A stretch of DNA of 64,000 nt, from the NCBI GenBank assembly GCA_961205875.1, contig OY540816.1, forward strand, positions 20,284,701 through 20,348,700, in the 5' to 3' direction. The notes under the pieces were generated by a model. It saw only the letters and a program-made list of their open reading frames with translations, did not search any database and had not been told where the DNA came from. The stretch's first letter is position 1. Every line of letters begins with the position of its first letter. Source of the DNA: Sialis fuliginosa (Eukaryota; Arthropoda; Insecta; Megaloptera; Sialidae). The translations under genes and the position numbers were made by a program. This document shows, piece after piece, positions 48,541-60,940 of this stretch.

Positions 48541-48917
48541 TACAGTTGCAGTTTGTATTCATTTTTGTTTATCACAAACTTAGTAGGCTCCTCCCATTTG
48601 ATTATTATAATATTTAAATCATTTCTCCATGTATCAAACAAAGAAAGATATTTTGAAATTCATTTGCTAGATAAAGAACTACTCTTCGTTTATAATAGGT
48701 ACTCATATATATTTGTGCAATTAAATTATTATTTAATCTATTGAAAATTGTACACGTAAATTTTGTGGCAATAAATATTTGATATTCCGAATTTTAGTAT
48801 TTAAATATATTAAACGTGATAGAAAAAGATAACCGATGATGTTTGTCTTTAAATTTGGAATCTTTTGTAAGCGATTCTAGCCTTTAGGGTGCCAGGCGAG
48901 TTCTGCAGGCAACTGTA
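48541..48917 (+). mobile_element. Tc1/mariner-like MITE, copy 1
   Basis: 377 bp, bounded by TACAGTTGCAG and CTGCAGGCAACTGTA, i.e. CAGT-type ends with TA at both sides. The interior matches 55775-56127 (opposite orientation) and 39060-39480. Non-coding. Confidence 0.8.
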
Positions 48918-49789
48918 CAGTACTCGGCCGAGTTATCAGACGAGTTAAATGAGCGAGCTATATAGTGAATAGAAACCGTATCTATTTGCTAGGTTAAGTG
49001 CCCCCCCCCCCCCACTTGAATGGCGATTTAGACAGGCCAATTAAACTACATCCTTGGGGGGGGGGGGTAGCACTCGGCTTTTGTAGGTAATATGATATAT
49101 AATTATGAAACATAAAATTGAAACAAACGTGGTTACTAGAGTTGGTTTTTATATTTTGTAATAAAAATAAATTTTTAGTCAACCAAAAATAATTATTTTT
49201 TTATTACGCCACTGGTTATTTCCGCACAGATATCAATAAAAATCTACGAGTTGAAAAAATCACCACGTCTCTGTCTAGACCCTGGAGATGTGGACCGGTT
49301 CATCTAGAAAGCCTCTTGCATCTTGCTGTCTCGTCAAATTGTGTCCGACTCTAATGGGACATTCGGTTTTTATTTCCCGTTTCAACACCATACTCTGTCT
49401 CTCTCACACTTTCATATCCCTCCCTCTACCCAGGAATGGAATCAGTGACATTTTGACAGGGATGGACAATTTTATAAATTATTTTTTTTTGTTCTTTTTT
49501 ATTTCTCATTCTTTTTTTTAATTTCTTTAAGGTTGTTAAATTTGTTTTTTTTTTTCGCTTTTCCCTTCACCTAGTTTATAAAAATATTTGCTTGAATTTG
49601 AAAAATGTTGTATACAGGATTATTTATAACGAGTGTAAAAACATTAATAATCGAACGAGGGTCTTATTTTATCTATACCCCCCCCCCCCCCCTCTCTCCC
49701 GAAGCAAAAATGGTCACCTAAAACTAATTATATAAACAAATATAATAAATATATGCTGATGATTAACTCCGGGTAGCTCCGTGTTCTGT

Positions 49790-49960
49790 ATTACGGACAC
49801 ACGGACAGACAAACAGACAGACATGGAACGAAAAGTGTTTGTCTTGACGTGAAACGGAAAGATCAAATTTAAAATTTTGAAATCGGAGAACATTTTTTTT
49901 GTCTCAATCTAAAACGATCACAAAGCTTCTCGTATCTTCGATATTGCGAGGAAGAAATAA
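49790..49960 (+). repeat. R3 repeat, 3' part
   Basis: Has 'gacagacagacatggaacga', 'gtttgtcttgacgtgaaac' and the end 'cttctcgtatcttcgatatt', the shared right half of R3. Confidence 0.7.
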
Positions 49961-50394
49961 TATAAATATTGAGTTATCGACTGTCGTTGGATTTTTACTT
50001 GTCACAAAACACAATATATATACCTATTTCCAGAATAAAACCAAATTGAATAACCCCGGGAGTATTTTTAATTAATTAAAAACGTAATTTCGCTTAATTC
50101 TCCCCTCACCGTTACGCCACTGGGTATATTTATTACAGCTGTGGTTTTATTCGTAAATGCAATGGCAACGCGATCATAAATTTATATTTGTTTTATTAGC
50201 GGCAAATGTCCGAAGCGACACATTTCAGCGGAAGAATGACAAGGGTAAAAAGCATATATTTAGTCAGTACATCAAGCGGTTCGCGAGAGTTAAAGCGGGT
50301 GGGGAAGTAATGTACTCTATGATTTGTTAATTAATATACATACATAGATAATTCTAATCGTCATTACGAATTAAAATATGCCAGGTGTTAATAT

Positions 50395-50610
50395 TCACTA
50401 CGGTTTTTATACAAATGTCAAAATGACATTTAAATTATTTCATTAATATCGGTTTAATGATTCATGAGTTATGCGTGTAACAAGGATTCAGGGGACAGAC
50501 ACACAGACAGACACAGAAACGAAAAGATCAATTTAAAACTTTTAAATCGGAGAACAATTTTTTTGTCTCATTTTAAAACGATCACAAAGCTTCTCGTATC
50601 ATGCCCGTTT
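50395..50610 (+). repeat. R3 repeat copy
   Basis: Includes 'ttcatgagttatgcgtgt', 'acaaggattcaggggacaga' and the 'cttctcgtatc' end. Confidence 0.7.
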
Positions 50611-51690
50611 TAATAAAAAACATGTCTCAAAAAGTATCGTCAGTTCCATAATGAAAGAAATCTGTTAAGAATATTATTTTAAATACCTACCAATAGAATT
50701 TCATGAAAAAAATATATCTACACATATTTCTGAAAATTTTACTGTACAATTTCAACCCCCAAATGAAATAAAATGTACTGTACTCGTTCAAAAATAAATA
50801 ATTAACTTACAAGATTGTTGTAAACTTAAACTTAACCTTCAGAACACATCCCTAATTGGTCGTTACGAGAAACAACTTAAAGCTCTGAGGGTATAGTAAT
50901 AAAAGCATTATGTTCAGATACTTACATAAAACTGAAAATAGAATTTTCCGAGCTAATGTGTGCAATGTTTTTCACGATAACGACCTAAACAATATGTTAA
51001 ATGAAGTAACAGACGTTGGCCTAATATTGAAGCAGTTTTTATTAGAAAAATACGACGAATTACATTATTTTCCTCGAGTTTATTTGTTGAAGTATTAAGA
51101 AAATGTCTGCCAACGATTCACCAGACTTTCTTATACGTTATGTAAAAGAAAATAACAATTGATAAATTACGTTAGGTCACAAGAAGCTGCTATTATCTAT
51201 AATTCTATAACATACAAAAAATGTCAAGTGCGAGTAGAAGCTAGCGTATTAGTGTCGTGCACCGTATAGTTTTTCAATTTATAAATTTATTTTATTAAGT
51301 AAATATTTAAGCTAACTATAACTTCAAATCATAATGATATAGAAAGACTGGAGTGATAAGTTAATGTTAAAAACCTGTCCCGCGTAATACATAGTATAAT
51401 ACACGAAAATCTCTTTGTCTAGCTAGCTCTAATTGGCTGATAGCGTGTATGATATGGTAGAAACAATTGAAGCACATTAAAAAGATTTAATAGTAGAAGA
51501 AGATATAAATTATAAATAATCAGTATGTTTCTTTGTCATATCCAAGGATATGGGAAGCTATGTTACCATTTTAGGTCTGTCCCTTGAATTCTTATCACCC
51601 TGGGGTAAGTTGGTATCATAAAATTGTTTTTTTTTTAATATCTCAATGCAGATATTTTATAAAGTGTTATAAAAATTGATAAATAGAATT
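50611..51690. other. AT-rich non-coding stretch
   Basis: A 62-codon frame at 50910-51098 has somewhat more mixed codons than its surroundings, but I recognise no domain. 51411-51460 has 'ctaattggctgatagcgtgt', like 38046-38065. No gene is called. Confidence 0.35.
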
Positions 51691-51860
51691 AAGCCTTGGC
51701 ACTTTACAGAAACGGTGTCCGTCACCGCTTCGACCTTGCAAATCTGTTAATACAATGCAAGTGGCATGTTAACTGCATCAAAACGGCGCTGCGTTTTGAC
51801 GCAGCTAACATGCAAGGCCAAAGCGGTGACGGAGACCGTTTCTGTAAAGTTCCAAGGCTT
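51691..51860. mobile_element. 170-bp hairpin element with 40-nt terminal repeats
   Basis: Ends AAGCCTTGGCACTTTACAGA and its near-perfect complement, continuing as 'aacggtgtccgtcaccgctt' and 'aagcggtgacggagaccgtt'. An inner pair (aacatgc / gcatgtt) extends the hairpin. No clear target duplication. Confidence 0.85.
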
Positions 51861-52942
51861 TAGTCGTTTGGATTTATGAATATGAACGACTAAAATTACA
51901 TGACATAATTAAAAATAACCCAATCTGTGGATATTCATCAATAGCTAACGAACCAAAAAATGCAATCGAAAAAAAGTATAATCAACCTTGCTTGGAGTAA
52001 ATGACTTGAACGTGGATAAATGAAGTTTGAACAATACAACGGTTGAGAAATGGTCCCAGCAGTGTTTCTTACGGACATTACTAATTGTATCTAGGCATCG
52101 ATCTATGAACTGACGCAAAACAAGATGGATTTCGGCTGCCTATCTGAAACAAAGTAGTATCATTAATCTGGATATTTGCTCTATATATATATATAGGTTG
52201 ATTCTTTAATACGTAACATACAGGTTGACCCATTTTAAGTTCCCCACACCCCCCTTTACTTTTTACGGCGAGGTTCTATCAAAAAATATTTGCACGGCTT
52301 GGAGATGGACATCTATGTACTGGCGATTTCAAAGTCATTTGAAGGTCAACTCATTTAGTATATATTTTGTTAGGTTAGGTAACATAAGGAATACACAGTG
52401 ACGATAATAGTAAATCAAGTCGGAAAAATTTTGGCGTTATTTTGCAATACACTGCCTAAATTGTTAAATAGTGAACAATATTATGTAGTAAATAATTGTG
52501 TAGAATAAAAAGATCTATAATAAACTCCGCGATACCATATACCTAACTTTTATATTTAAGTGAGCGAAGCCACGGGTATAGCTAGTTCTTTTTAAAAAAA
52601 ATTAATATATGGCTGGGATTTTTTTCAGATTTTTTTCCAGTAGGTTTTTCTAAGTACGAAAACTTACTGTTACGTAATATAAATTACATCCAATCAAAAA
52701 GTAATCATATACCTAATCAATAAGTTCAATGGATATATCAAATGAAGAACGAATAAAAAAATAGACGTGAAATTGGAGAGAAAAATAACGAAGTAGATTA
52801 TTTGATCCATTAGAAAAACAAAATCAACAAGAGCTCGTTGTATTAGGTTGCGTGCGGACGAGTTGCACCTTTGACACGCGACTGACCCTGTACAGTGTTG
52901 CTAGTGTCTGTTTTATATAAATACAATGCCATAGTTGTAGGT

Positions 52943-53527
52943 CAGTGCCGGCCTTCGCAAATCTGGCGCCCTGGGCAAGAATTATTTTTCCGCCCGCTCT
53001 CTCCTTAAAAAAATGTTAAAAAATCACCGAAAATGTCAATTAAAATTGATAAATTAACAAATAAGTTGAATAATTCATATCTCAGCTTGGCGCGATCCTA
53101 CAGACTCAAACTTTTTTTTAAATATAGCTCACATCATTAACTTTAAGACTATCAAATGCCCTAAGACCGTCGAGACCTCCTTTCCCTATTATGAACAAAT
53201 TAAAATTGATAAATCAACAAATAAGTTGATTAGTCAGTATTTCAGCTAATATCTTATTAAAGTTTTCTGGGTTGCTGAATAAGTATTTGTTAGTTAGCAG
53301 CTATCAAATAATTGATTTTTTTTACAAATTAACATTGTTTATATTTACCTTAATCGGGTTTAACTGATCGACAAAAAAAAGATAAAAAAAAGTTAACTTA
53401 AAAATTACAGCCTGTACACTGATTTGAACCAAAAAGGTAACTTATGCTCCATTGTGCGCCGCCCCACCTGGCCTGGCGCCCCGGGCGGTCGCCCTAGTTC
53501 GCCCCCCCCCCCCTAAAGCCGGTACTG
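52943..53527. mobile_element. hAT-like element with CAGTGCCGGC ends
   Basis: Left CAGTGCCGGCCTTCGCAAAT; right, reversed, CAGTACCGGCTTTAG. The interior has 'atctcagcttggcgcgatcc' and 'aagaccgtcgagacc' blocks that recur, reversed and duplicated, at 59500-59760. Flanking bases share only 'aggt', so the target duplication is weak. Confidence 0.65.
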
Positions 53528-53611
53528 GGTCAGGTAACTAGGAATTTAAACCTCGAGGTTTTTGTATTTTTAACTCTATTGCTAAAATCTTCAAAGTAAA
53601 TTTATTATAAA

Positions 53612-53850
53612 CTAGCGCATAGGGGATATTAATTCAATTAAACATAAAGTAATCATGCCCACCCAACATGCCCACAACACAAGAGAATTGTTTTTTCCGA
53701 CTTCATGAAATTTACACAAAGTATACAAAAACTATACATCTAAATATTACTTATCCTTTCGTGAAAACCGGAATAAAATGCGTTCAGTAGTTATTGAGAA
53801 AATCATATAAAATTATATTTTCAAACTCCCAGGAAACACCAGGTCTTGAA
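53612..53850 (-). mobile_element. Helitron-like F1 element, minus strand
   Basis: On minus it ends ...TGCGCTAG|T, the same terminus as at 2797, with the same preceding 'catgattactttatgttt' segment, but most of the terminal hairpin is lost. The other side matches 1300-1430. Confidence 0.55.
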
Positions 53851-53945
53851 AAAGATAACCGATGTTGTTTGTTTTAATATTTTTAGTATCTGTTATAAAC
53901 GATTCTGACCTTTAGGGTGGCAGACCACTTCTGAAGCCCATAGTA
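53845..53945 (+). repeat. Fragment of the Tc1/mariner-like MITE
   Basis: 'gaaaaagataaccgatgttg' and 'gattctgacctttagggtgg' match the right half of the 39.06 and 48.54 kb copies. Confidence 0.7.
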
Positions 53946-53949
53946 CCTG

Positions 53950-55430
53950 CAAAGTAAACGAATGACTATTTTGAAACAAATTAATTATTATTAGATATTT
54001 TTTTTTTCTCTGCAGTATCATAAACTTCGCCCAAGTTTAGTTTCATAAGATTAATTTTGTAGGAATTATCACAGAGCTGGAGTTTTATAATAAATAATGC
54101 ACTAGACATAAACGAACGCGCATAAAAACGGTTATTATTCATCCATAGCCGACTGTAATCTATTTTAATCGTTGTTTTTATGACGTATCATAACAGGCGA
54201 GCATTTTCATGATGGAAATACGTGTTTTATATTTTGTTTATTTTTAGATAATACTTTATTGAAACATTTTAGTTTCAAGAATGCACAAAACATATAAAAC
54301 TTGTTTTAATAGACAGTAGAACTTCGATATAACGAACTTATTCAAATTATTAAACCAAGCATTGTTTGTTAAATAATTTACTAGAAAAAATTCATTTTAA
54401 CGACGTTGTTTTCTAATGTCTTCGTTTTAAATTAAAAAAAAAATATTATCGCCGCTACAAGAATCATTACGATACCAAAATGTATATTTTCAATAATAAA
54501 AAATTAACACAAGTGCACGTGCAAGCTATACACAATTAGTGTTCATGCCATCAGCCCCCTACTTAAATTATTAAAATTTTGAAAAACGTGTATGAACAAA
54601 AGCTGTTCTTTATATCGTGAAAAATATTTTTTGTCGAAAAACTTTTTCCCTAAAAGTTATAAGGAAATAAATTAAATTGTTTATAACAATTGATCGCGCT
54701 TAAATTTTTCAATTCTGATAATTTTGGCTCAATCTACACCTAATTCTGAATGTTAATGATTTTTTATGATTTTTCTGAGCGAATATTTTGGTGATAAGGG
54801 AGGGGCTGCAATTTTTAAACGTTTTTACTCGAAAAATGAATTAAAAATACATAATTTAAACTGTTAAATACTTTCATTTGACTCCCTACAGCCTCCATGA
54901 TGCGCTTGAATTTTTTTCCAATTTACCCCCACAACCAAAATTCAACTTATTATACATACCTACTTCACGTCGATAATTATATCTCTGTGCTAAATTTCAA
55001 TTTTTTACGTAAAATAATTTCGCAGATAAAATCGCCTGTGACAGACGGACAGACACCAAAGTGATTCCATTAAAAAAAAAAAAATAATGGATTTAATTAC
55101 TTATATTAATTTTTAGATTACAAATATCGAATGTCTAGACTTTAGATTTAATAAACTTTGTTAAATGATACATTTATTATCATTAATATTCATGCTGGGA
55201 TTAAAGTTCCTTAATTATTAATACAGAAACATCTGTTACAAACATTACATAACTTTGATCATAATTTAATTGTTTTATAAAAAATAGCTGTCAATTCAAA
55301 GTAGCTGGTAAACTTAATTATAATCGAGCAATTTTACTTCCATGTTTATTTTCTGAAAATTCGTATTGGATTTTAGTTGTACTACCTTCAAAATGTAAAG
55401 AAAAGTGAATTTCCACATGGCGACTGTATA
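53950..55430. other. AT-rich non-coding stretch with repeat scraps
   Basis: 54300-54440 has sequence of the 'acttcgatataacgaactt' type. 55020-55065 carries the 'cctgtgacagacggacagac' block. No gene is recognised. Confidence 0.35.
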
Positions 55431-55535
55431 TTATATATACTATTGGTGAAAACCGCATTGAAATCGGTTTAGTAATTCCCGAGTCTATAAGCCTCATACA
55501 AACGAACATTCATTTTTATGTATAGAGATAGAAGC
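55430..55535 (-). repeat. F2 Helitron-like 5' end copy
   Basis: Nearly identical to 1505-1610, including 'gaaaaccgcattgaaatcgg' and 'cctcatacaaacgaacattc'. Confidence 0.65.
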
Positions 55536-55774
55536 CATGTGATTGGTTTAGGTTATTTATATATTTTTGAATTGAGAAAATACGAATTCTAAATATCTAT
55601 TATTGTCTGGGATCAAAAGTTTTTATCAAAAGTACAAAATCAATCATACAACTTATAAGAATTCAATTTTTTGCGTAGACATAAAACTTTTCTTTCGGAC
55701 AAACTTGAAATATGAAATAACATAAAGTTTTCTTTTTTGTTATTATTGTTGTATATAGGCTGCTATGCTATAGG

Positions 55775-56127
55775 TACAGTCGCCTGCAGAACTCGTCTGG
55801 CATCCTAAAGGCTAGAATCGCTTACAACAGATTCCAAATTTAAAGACAAACATCATCGGTTATCTTTTTCTATCAAGTTTAATATATTAATTTACTAAAA
55901 TTCGGAATATCAAATATTTATTGCCACAAAATTTACGTATATAATTTTCAATAGATTACATAATAATTTAATTTCACAAATATATATGAGTACTATAAAC
56001 GAAGAGTAGTTCTTTATCTAGCAAATTAATTTCAAAATATCTGTCTTTGTTTGATACAGGAGTCTACTAAGTTTGTGATAAACGAAAATGAATACAAACT
56101 GCAAGACCATTAATGCAGGTGACTGTA
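55775..56127 (-). mobile_element. Tc1/mariner-like MITE, copy 2, complete
   Basis: 353 bp including TA on both sides. Terminal repeats CAGTCGCCTGCA and TGCAGGTGACTG lie next to TA (55775-55776 and 56126-56127), as expected for Tc1/mariner insertion. The interior is the inverse of 48541-48917. Confidence 0.85.
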
Positions 56128-57539
56128 CATGAAATCAATTACAAAAAGTGAGTGTAGGAGTGAATAGAATACCGATAGAGATAGAGATAAAGATAACAAA
56201 ACAAAGGTTAACGAATCGTGGACAAACTAGACTGGACTAAAGAAAACGGGATCAAATAAAATAAGTCGTAAAATCTACAGATAAAATGCTTGTAACATGA
56301 AAATTTATAGTTGTTTGTGTGCAATAGGGAAGATTTATTCAAGATTTGGAAATTTTGAACATAGCCAATTGATTTTTTGAATTAATTCTTAAGTGATAAG
56401 GTACTGGCACCAGTTATGGCCGCTATAAGAGCAAGGTTTACTGTTTTTGTGATTGACATGAACTCATGTTACTAATAAAACAAATAACTCTTTATTTAAT
56501 CAATTTAATTACCAAAGTTTGTTTTTTTAATTATAGCCTTTTATTTTGTTTATGTTTTTTCTCCAGTAATGGATAAAATAATAGCAGTAATGAGCATGCA
56601 GTGATGGACACTTGTTAATGGTTACACAATGATAAGTACAAAGACACAAAAAATATAAAAGAAAGAACCGTCAAATTTGAAACAATGTAATGCAGTTGCT
56701 ATAATAATATAATAATTGATAAATAAATTATACTAATAATTAGTTTAAATGTCCACCATTTTGACACCTATTGGCCGATTGTCATCATATCACGCTGTAA
56801 GACAGTTAAATGTATATAGATTAATATTCAAATATATATATATCAAATATATATACATAAAGGTATATCTGTTTATTATAAAAATCTTACTTAAAATTAT
56901 TACATTCAAAGACGAAAAAATAAATACGAAACACAAAAAGATCAAATATAATATTGCAAAACAAAAATTAAGATGTACATAAAAAAATAAATAACCGATG
57001 AAAAGAAAAAAACTTGGTATAAAAAGAAGTTAAAAAGTATATTGGAATACATAATATTTCATTTCATAATAAAGTTCTTTTTATTGACTACAGTGATGTT
57101 ATTTAAAATTCAAGACGAATGTAAACGTAAAACATGGTTCTTTTTGAATTTGTCTGAACTTTAAGTAAATTTGAGTCTATATAATGGAATTCGTGTATAT
57201 GTATATGTGTATATATATTATACACCAAATACAATGGAAAATTTGAATATTTAATTATGAATTTATGTACATAACACAGTAAAATTTATTGGGTGATGTT
57301 CGTTTTAACTTTGTTAAAATGAAAACATGTTCGGATATTTTATTTGGGGATTGGTGATACTAAAACAATATTGTTTTTTTGAATATTTGATTTATTAATT
57401 TTGTTGTTCGAAATTAATTGATCGGTTTTATTTTGATAATGAAATAGATCGGGAAAGTATAGGGAGTTATTTACCCCCTAGATTACTATACGTCAAAATG
57501 ATATTTAATATGTTAAAGTAAATTTAAAAATTAAAAAAA
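56128..57539. other. AT-rich non-coding stretch
   Basis: I see no gene. The 56749-56982 frame is low-complexity (Lys/Ile/Tyr-rich) and unsupported. Confidence 0.35.
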
Positions 57540-57865
57540 AAACACGATTTTTAAAGCAAATTGAGATAAACATTTGTAAGAAAATATTTTACAAGAAACG
57601 TTGGAGACCTATATTATAGAAAATTGAATGCTCTACTACCCAAGTTTCAATAATATCGGTTCAGTGGTTCATGAGTTATGCGTGTGACAAGGATTCAGGG
57701 GACAGACACACAGACAGACAGACACGGAACAAAAAGTGTTTGTCTGACCTGAAACGGAAAGATCAATTTAAAAATTTGAAAATAGAGAACAATTTTTTTG
57801 TTTCAGTTTAAAACGATCACAAAGCTTCTCGTATCTTCGATATTGCGAAGAAACAATATAATATA
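57540..57865 (+). repeat. R3 repeat copy, near complete
   Basis: From 'acacgatttttaaagcaaat' through 'ttcatgagttatgcgtgtga' to 'cttctcgtatcttcgatatt'. Very similar to 58380-58775. Confidence 0.75.
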
Positions 57866-58379
57866 AAATATATAAAAAAGGTTTAAAAAAAAGAATGTCC
57901 GAACGTATAAAATTGTATTTTTTGTGTAAAAAAAACCGAAACTAATAAATATTTTGTATTCTGCTTAAAACGTTTTATTTCATATAGTAAGTCAAAACAC
58001 CACACATAAACTAAAAATAAAACAAAATTAATTACATGAAAAAGGCATTAATAATAAAAATTAAAAAAACACATACACACAGACAAAAAGCTCGTAATAA
58101 CATTTAAACGCCATTACAGTTGGTACTCTTGTTGTACTACATTACATTAATGACATTACTTCACGTCATATGGTGGTGACATCTATATGGGGATGTTCAC
58201 GAACTACGTCGTGATTTCTAATAATAGTTAATAATTACTGCACGTAATGAAGTGTTTTTAAATGGGTTCAGTTGAAGTTACCAGAGGTAGTGGGTTTAAA
58301 ACTTGGTCAATCCATATGAAGCACTGTTATCTCGATCATTCTAAAAATGTATTCAATTATTAAAAAAATACGATTTTTT

Positions 58380-58775
58380 AAAGCAAATTGAGATAAATCT
58401 TTGTAAGGGAATATTTTACAACAAACGTTATAGACCTATATTACAGGAAATTTAATGCTCTACAAAAAATATCCTATAAAATTTTCTCGTAACATATGTC
58501 GTTCCAGAGATATCTTGAAAAAATAAATATTTTTGAATGTCACCTCCCTCCCTTACACAATATTTTGATGATTTTTAAATGGGACTATCCTCAAGCCAGA
58601 CCCAACCATGTGAAAGGATTTAGGGGACACACACAGACAGACAGGCGCGGAACGAAAAGTGTTTGTCTTGACCAGAAATGGAAAGATCAATTTAAAATTT
58701 TAAAATCGGTTAACAATTTTTTTGTCTCATTCTAAAACGATCACAAAGCTTCTCGTATCTTCGATATAGCGAGGA
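58380..58775 (+). repeat. R3 repeat copy, near complete
   Basis: Has all segments of the family in order, including 'tcctcaagccagacccaacc', and ends at 'cttctcgtatcttcgatat'. The plus-strand frame 58496-58735 is within the repeat. Confidence 0.75.
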
Positions 58776-59499
58776 AGTTTTTTTTTGCGGCATTGTAGTT
58801 TTGCCACTGGTTGGTCATTATTTTCTGATTGAATCAAACTTTAATTCAATTTTACAAACACGATAGATATTATCTAATCAATAGAATTAAAACTTCTTGA
58901 TTTCTAACGTACACAATCTCAGAAAGTGTACGTAACTTAATTGCAAACGATGTATTAGTTTTCCTTACGTAAGGAAGCAATAGAAGGACTCTGTAAGCTA
59001 TAGGGATGCTGGAGGGTTTATGAGATATAATCTTGTGAATCTCAAGCACCGTGTGCTTTGAAAATCAAGTACCCTTTCTGTGCATCAAGTTAGGTTCTTC
59101 CCAAGTATTAAATCACCAAATCTATAAGGATTCGACCTTTATCTTCATATGTATCTGGACTTTTAAATGTTTCATTTTCTATAAAAAAATAATTCTTGTC
59201 TCCTGGACGTAATTCTTGTCCCCTTAGACGCAAAAGTCACTGAAAATCATTGGTCTATATTGCGTGCTGTGCTTATGTAAAAGGCAGTAAACTTATTTAG
59301 TAATTTTGATGCTATTAAGTTTTTTACATTAGTCATAAAATTTATCATTAAGAATGTTATTTCATTAGAATATTAATTAATTAAATTTATCGAATATATT
59401 AAATCACTTACTTTTCTTGAATATAAAAGCAGTAAAATCATTTTTAAACATAAAAAAAGCAGTAACTTTTTAAAAAATCAAAAACTTCGATTTTAAATA

Positions 59500-59760
59500 A
59501 TTGTAGGATCGCGCCAAGCTGAGATATGTTAATTTATCAATTTTAATTTGTTTATAATAGGGGAAGGGGGTTTCGACGCTCTTTGGGTACTTGATAATCT
59601 TAAAGTTAATGGTGTAAGCTATATTTAAAAAAAAAGTTGGAGTCTGTAGGATCGCACCAAGCTGAGATATTAACTATTCAACTTATTTGTTAATTTATCA
59701 ATTTTAATTTGTTTATACTAGGGGAAGGGGGTCTCGACGGTCTCAGGGCATTCTACAAAA
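59500..59760 (-). repeat. Duplicated fragment of the 53-kb hAT-like element
   Basis: Two units about 141 nt apart, each with 'gatcgc(g/a)ccaagctgagat' and 'caattttaatttgtttata', matching 53030-53240 in reverse. Confidence 0.7.
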
Positions 59761-60667
59761 TTGAAAAATTACAGTAGATATTAATTATTATAATTACTTT
59801 ACATTATTAATGCAAAAAGATTGTAATGAGAAATACGTTATTAGTGTTAATTATATTACCTATATTTATAGGAAAAGCTCTTACTTAAAAGAAAATCAAG
59901 TAATCGCGTTTATCTACTACATGAACAATTTTCCGGCGAAAATTCTACGAGAATTTCACAGCCTCATCTCATCGGAAACGCTTTCAGAAATAACAATATT
60001 TACATTTATAAAATAACGCGTTCTTGAAAATATTTACTTTAAAATTGTTTGTATCGTGCTTTTGTTTTCCGGAATAACTCCGGGCAGAAATAAAAATATG
60101 AGTTTTTCGTTTATTGGAAAATAATAAAATAAACAAATAATATATTCAGAAACTATTTATATTTAAATTTGGAGTACACGTTTAAAATAAACACAAAAAG
60201 TAAATAGGTACCCCAAGTTACGGTTCTTTCACTAACGTCGTTTCGAATCTGCGTATATTTTTAATTTCCATCATTACCCTTGTTTTTTTGTTACATATTT
60301 TTAGCGGCATGTCGAAAAAGTGGCAACAAAAAATATATATTATATTTATTATCGGGAAGAAATTAAATGAAATGAGAAATAGTAAACAGTATTAAATAAA
60401 CTATTCTAACACTTAATAAACTATTATAGCATTTGTAAACAATATTAAACAGTATTTTTTGTGTTATAGCAATAGTTAATATAAACTAGCGTTAAGAAAA
60501 TACTTTTTGTTTATTAAAGAAATAAAATGACACAGAAAAAAATTGCTCCCTAAAATGGCGAAATGAGTATTAGATATTATATATTTATATAATATTTTAT
60601 AAATCGTACAGAGTTGATGTTCTAATAAAATACAAGTTGGTTAGGGCAATCTATTGGGGCGAAATCG
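59761..60667. other. AT-rich non-coding stretch
   Basis: I see no gene or bounded element. Confidence 0.35.
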
Positions 60668-60675
60668 AGTTGATT

Positions 60676-60872
60676 CATAGACATAGAGAATGGAGCAGGC
60701 ATCTGACTCGAACACAGAACCGTGTCAAAAGAAAGAGATAGAAACAGATTTGGAATAACTGTGTAACTCTATGTCTATGTTCCAAACTACACTGCATCTC
60801 TCTCTCTTTTTTTGAACAGATGTTACACCATTGAGTTAATACAGAATGCACTATCCATTCTCTATGTCTATG
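60676..60872. mobile_element. 197-bp MITE with perfect 8-bp target duplication
   Basis: Terminal repeats CATAGACATAGAGAATGGA (19 nt, perfect) flanked by AGTTGATT on both sides (60668-60675 and 60873-60880). The internal 'gaaagagatagaaac' resembles the 43.3-kb palindrome. Non-coding. Confidence 0.9.
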
Positions 60873-60888
60873 AGTTGATTAGTTTTGG

Positions 60889-60940
60889 GTTGGTTAGTTT
60901 TCGTTAGGTTAAGTTAGGTTATGTTAGGTTAGGTCTATTC
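60889..60940 (+). repeat. (TTAGG)-like degenerate run
   Basis: 'ttaggttaagttaggttatg' and neighbours. It resembles the insect telomere unit but is short, imperfect and internal, so it is not a telomere. Confidence 0.6.

Noticed and set aside
49270-49480. Less AT-rich patch as an exon
   Set aside because: The frame shows no domain and no paired splice sites; it may be a repeat or part of an untranslated sequence.
50910-51098. Possible small gene
   Set aside because: Codon mix looks slightly better than background, but there is no recognisable domain, no splice context and no neighbouring exon.
60889-60940. Telomere repeat
   Set aside because: Short, imperfect TTAGG-like run inside the window; ordinary in insect genomes.
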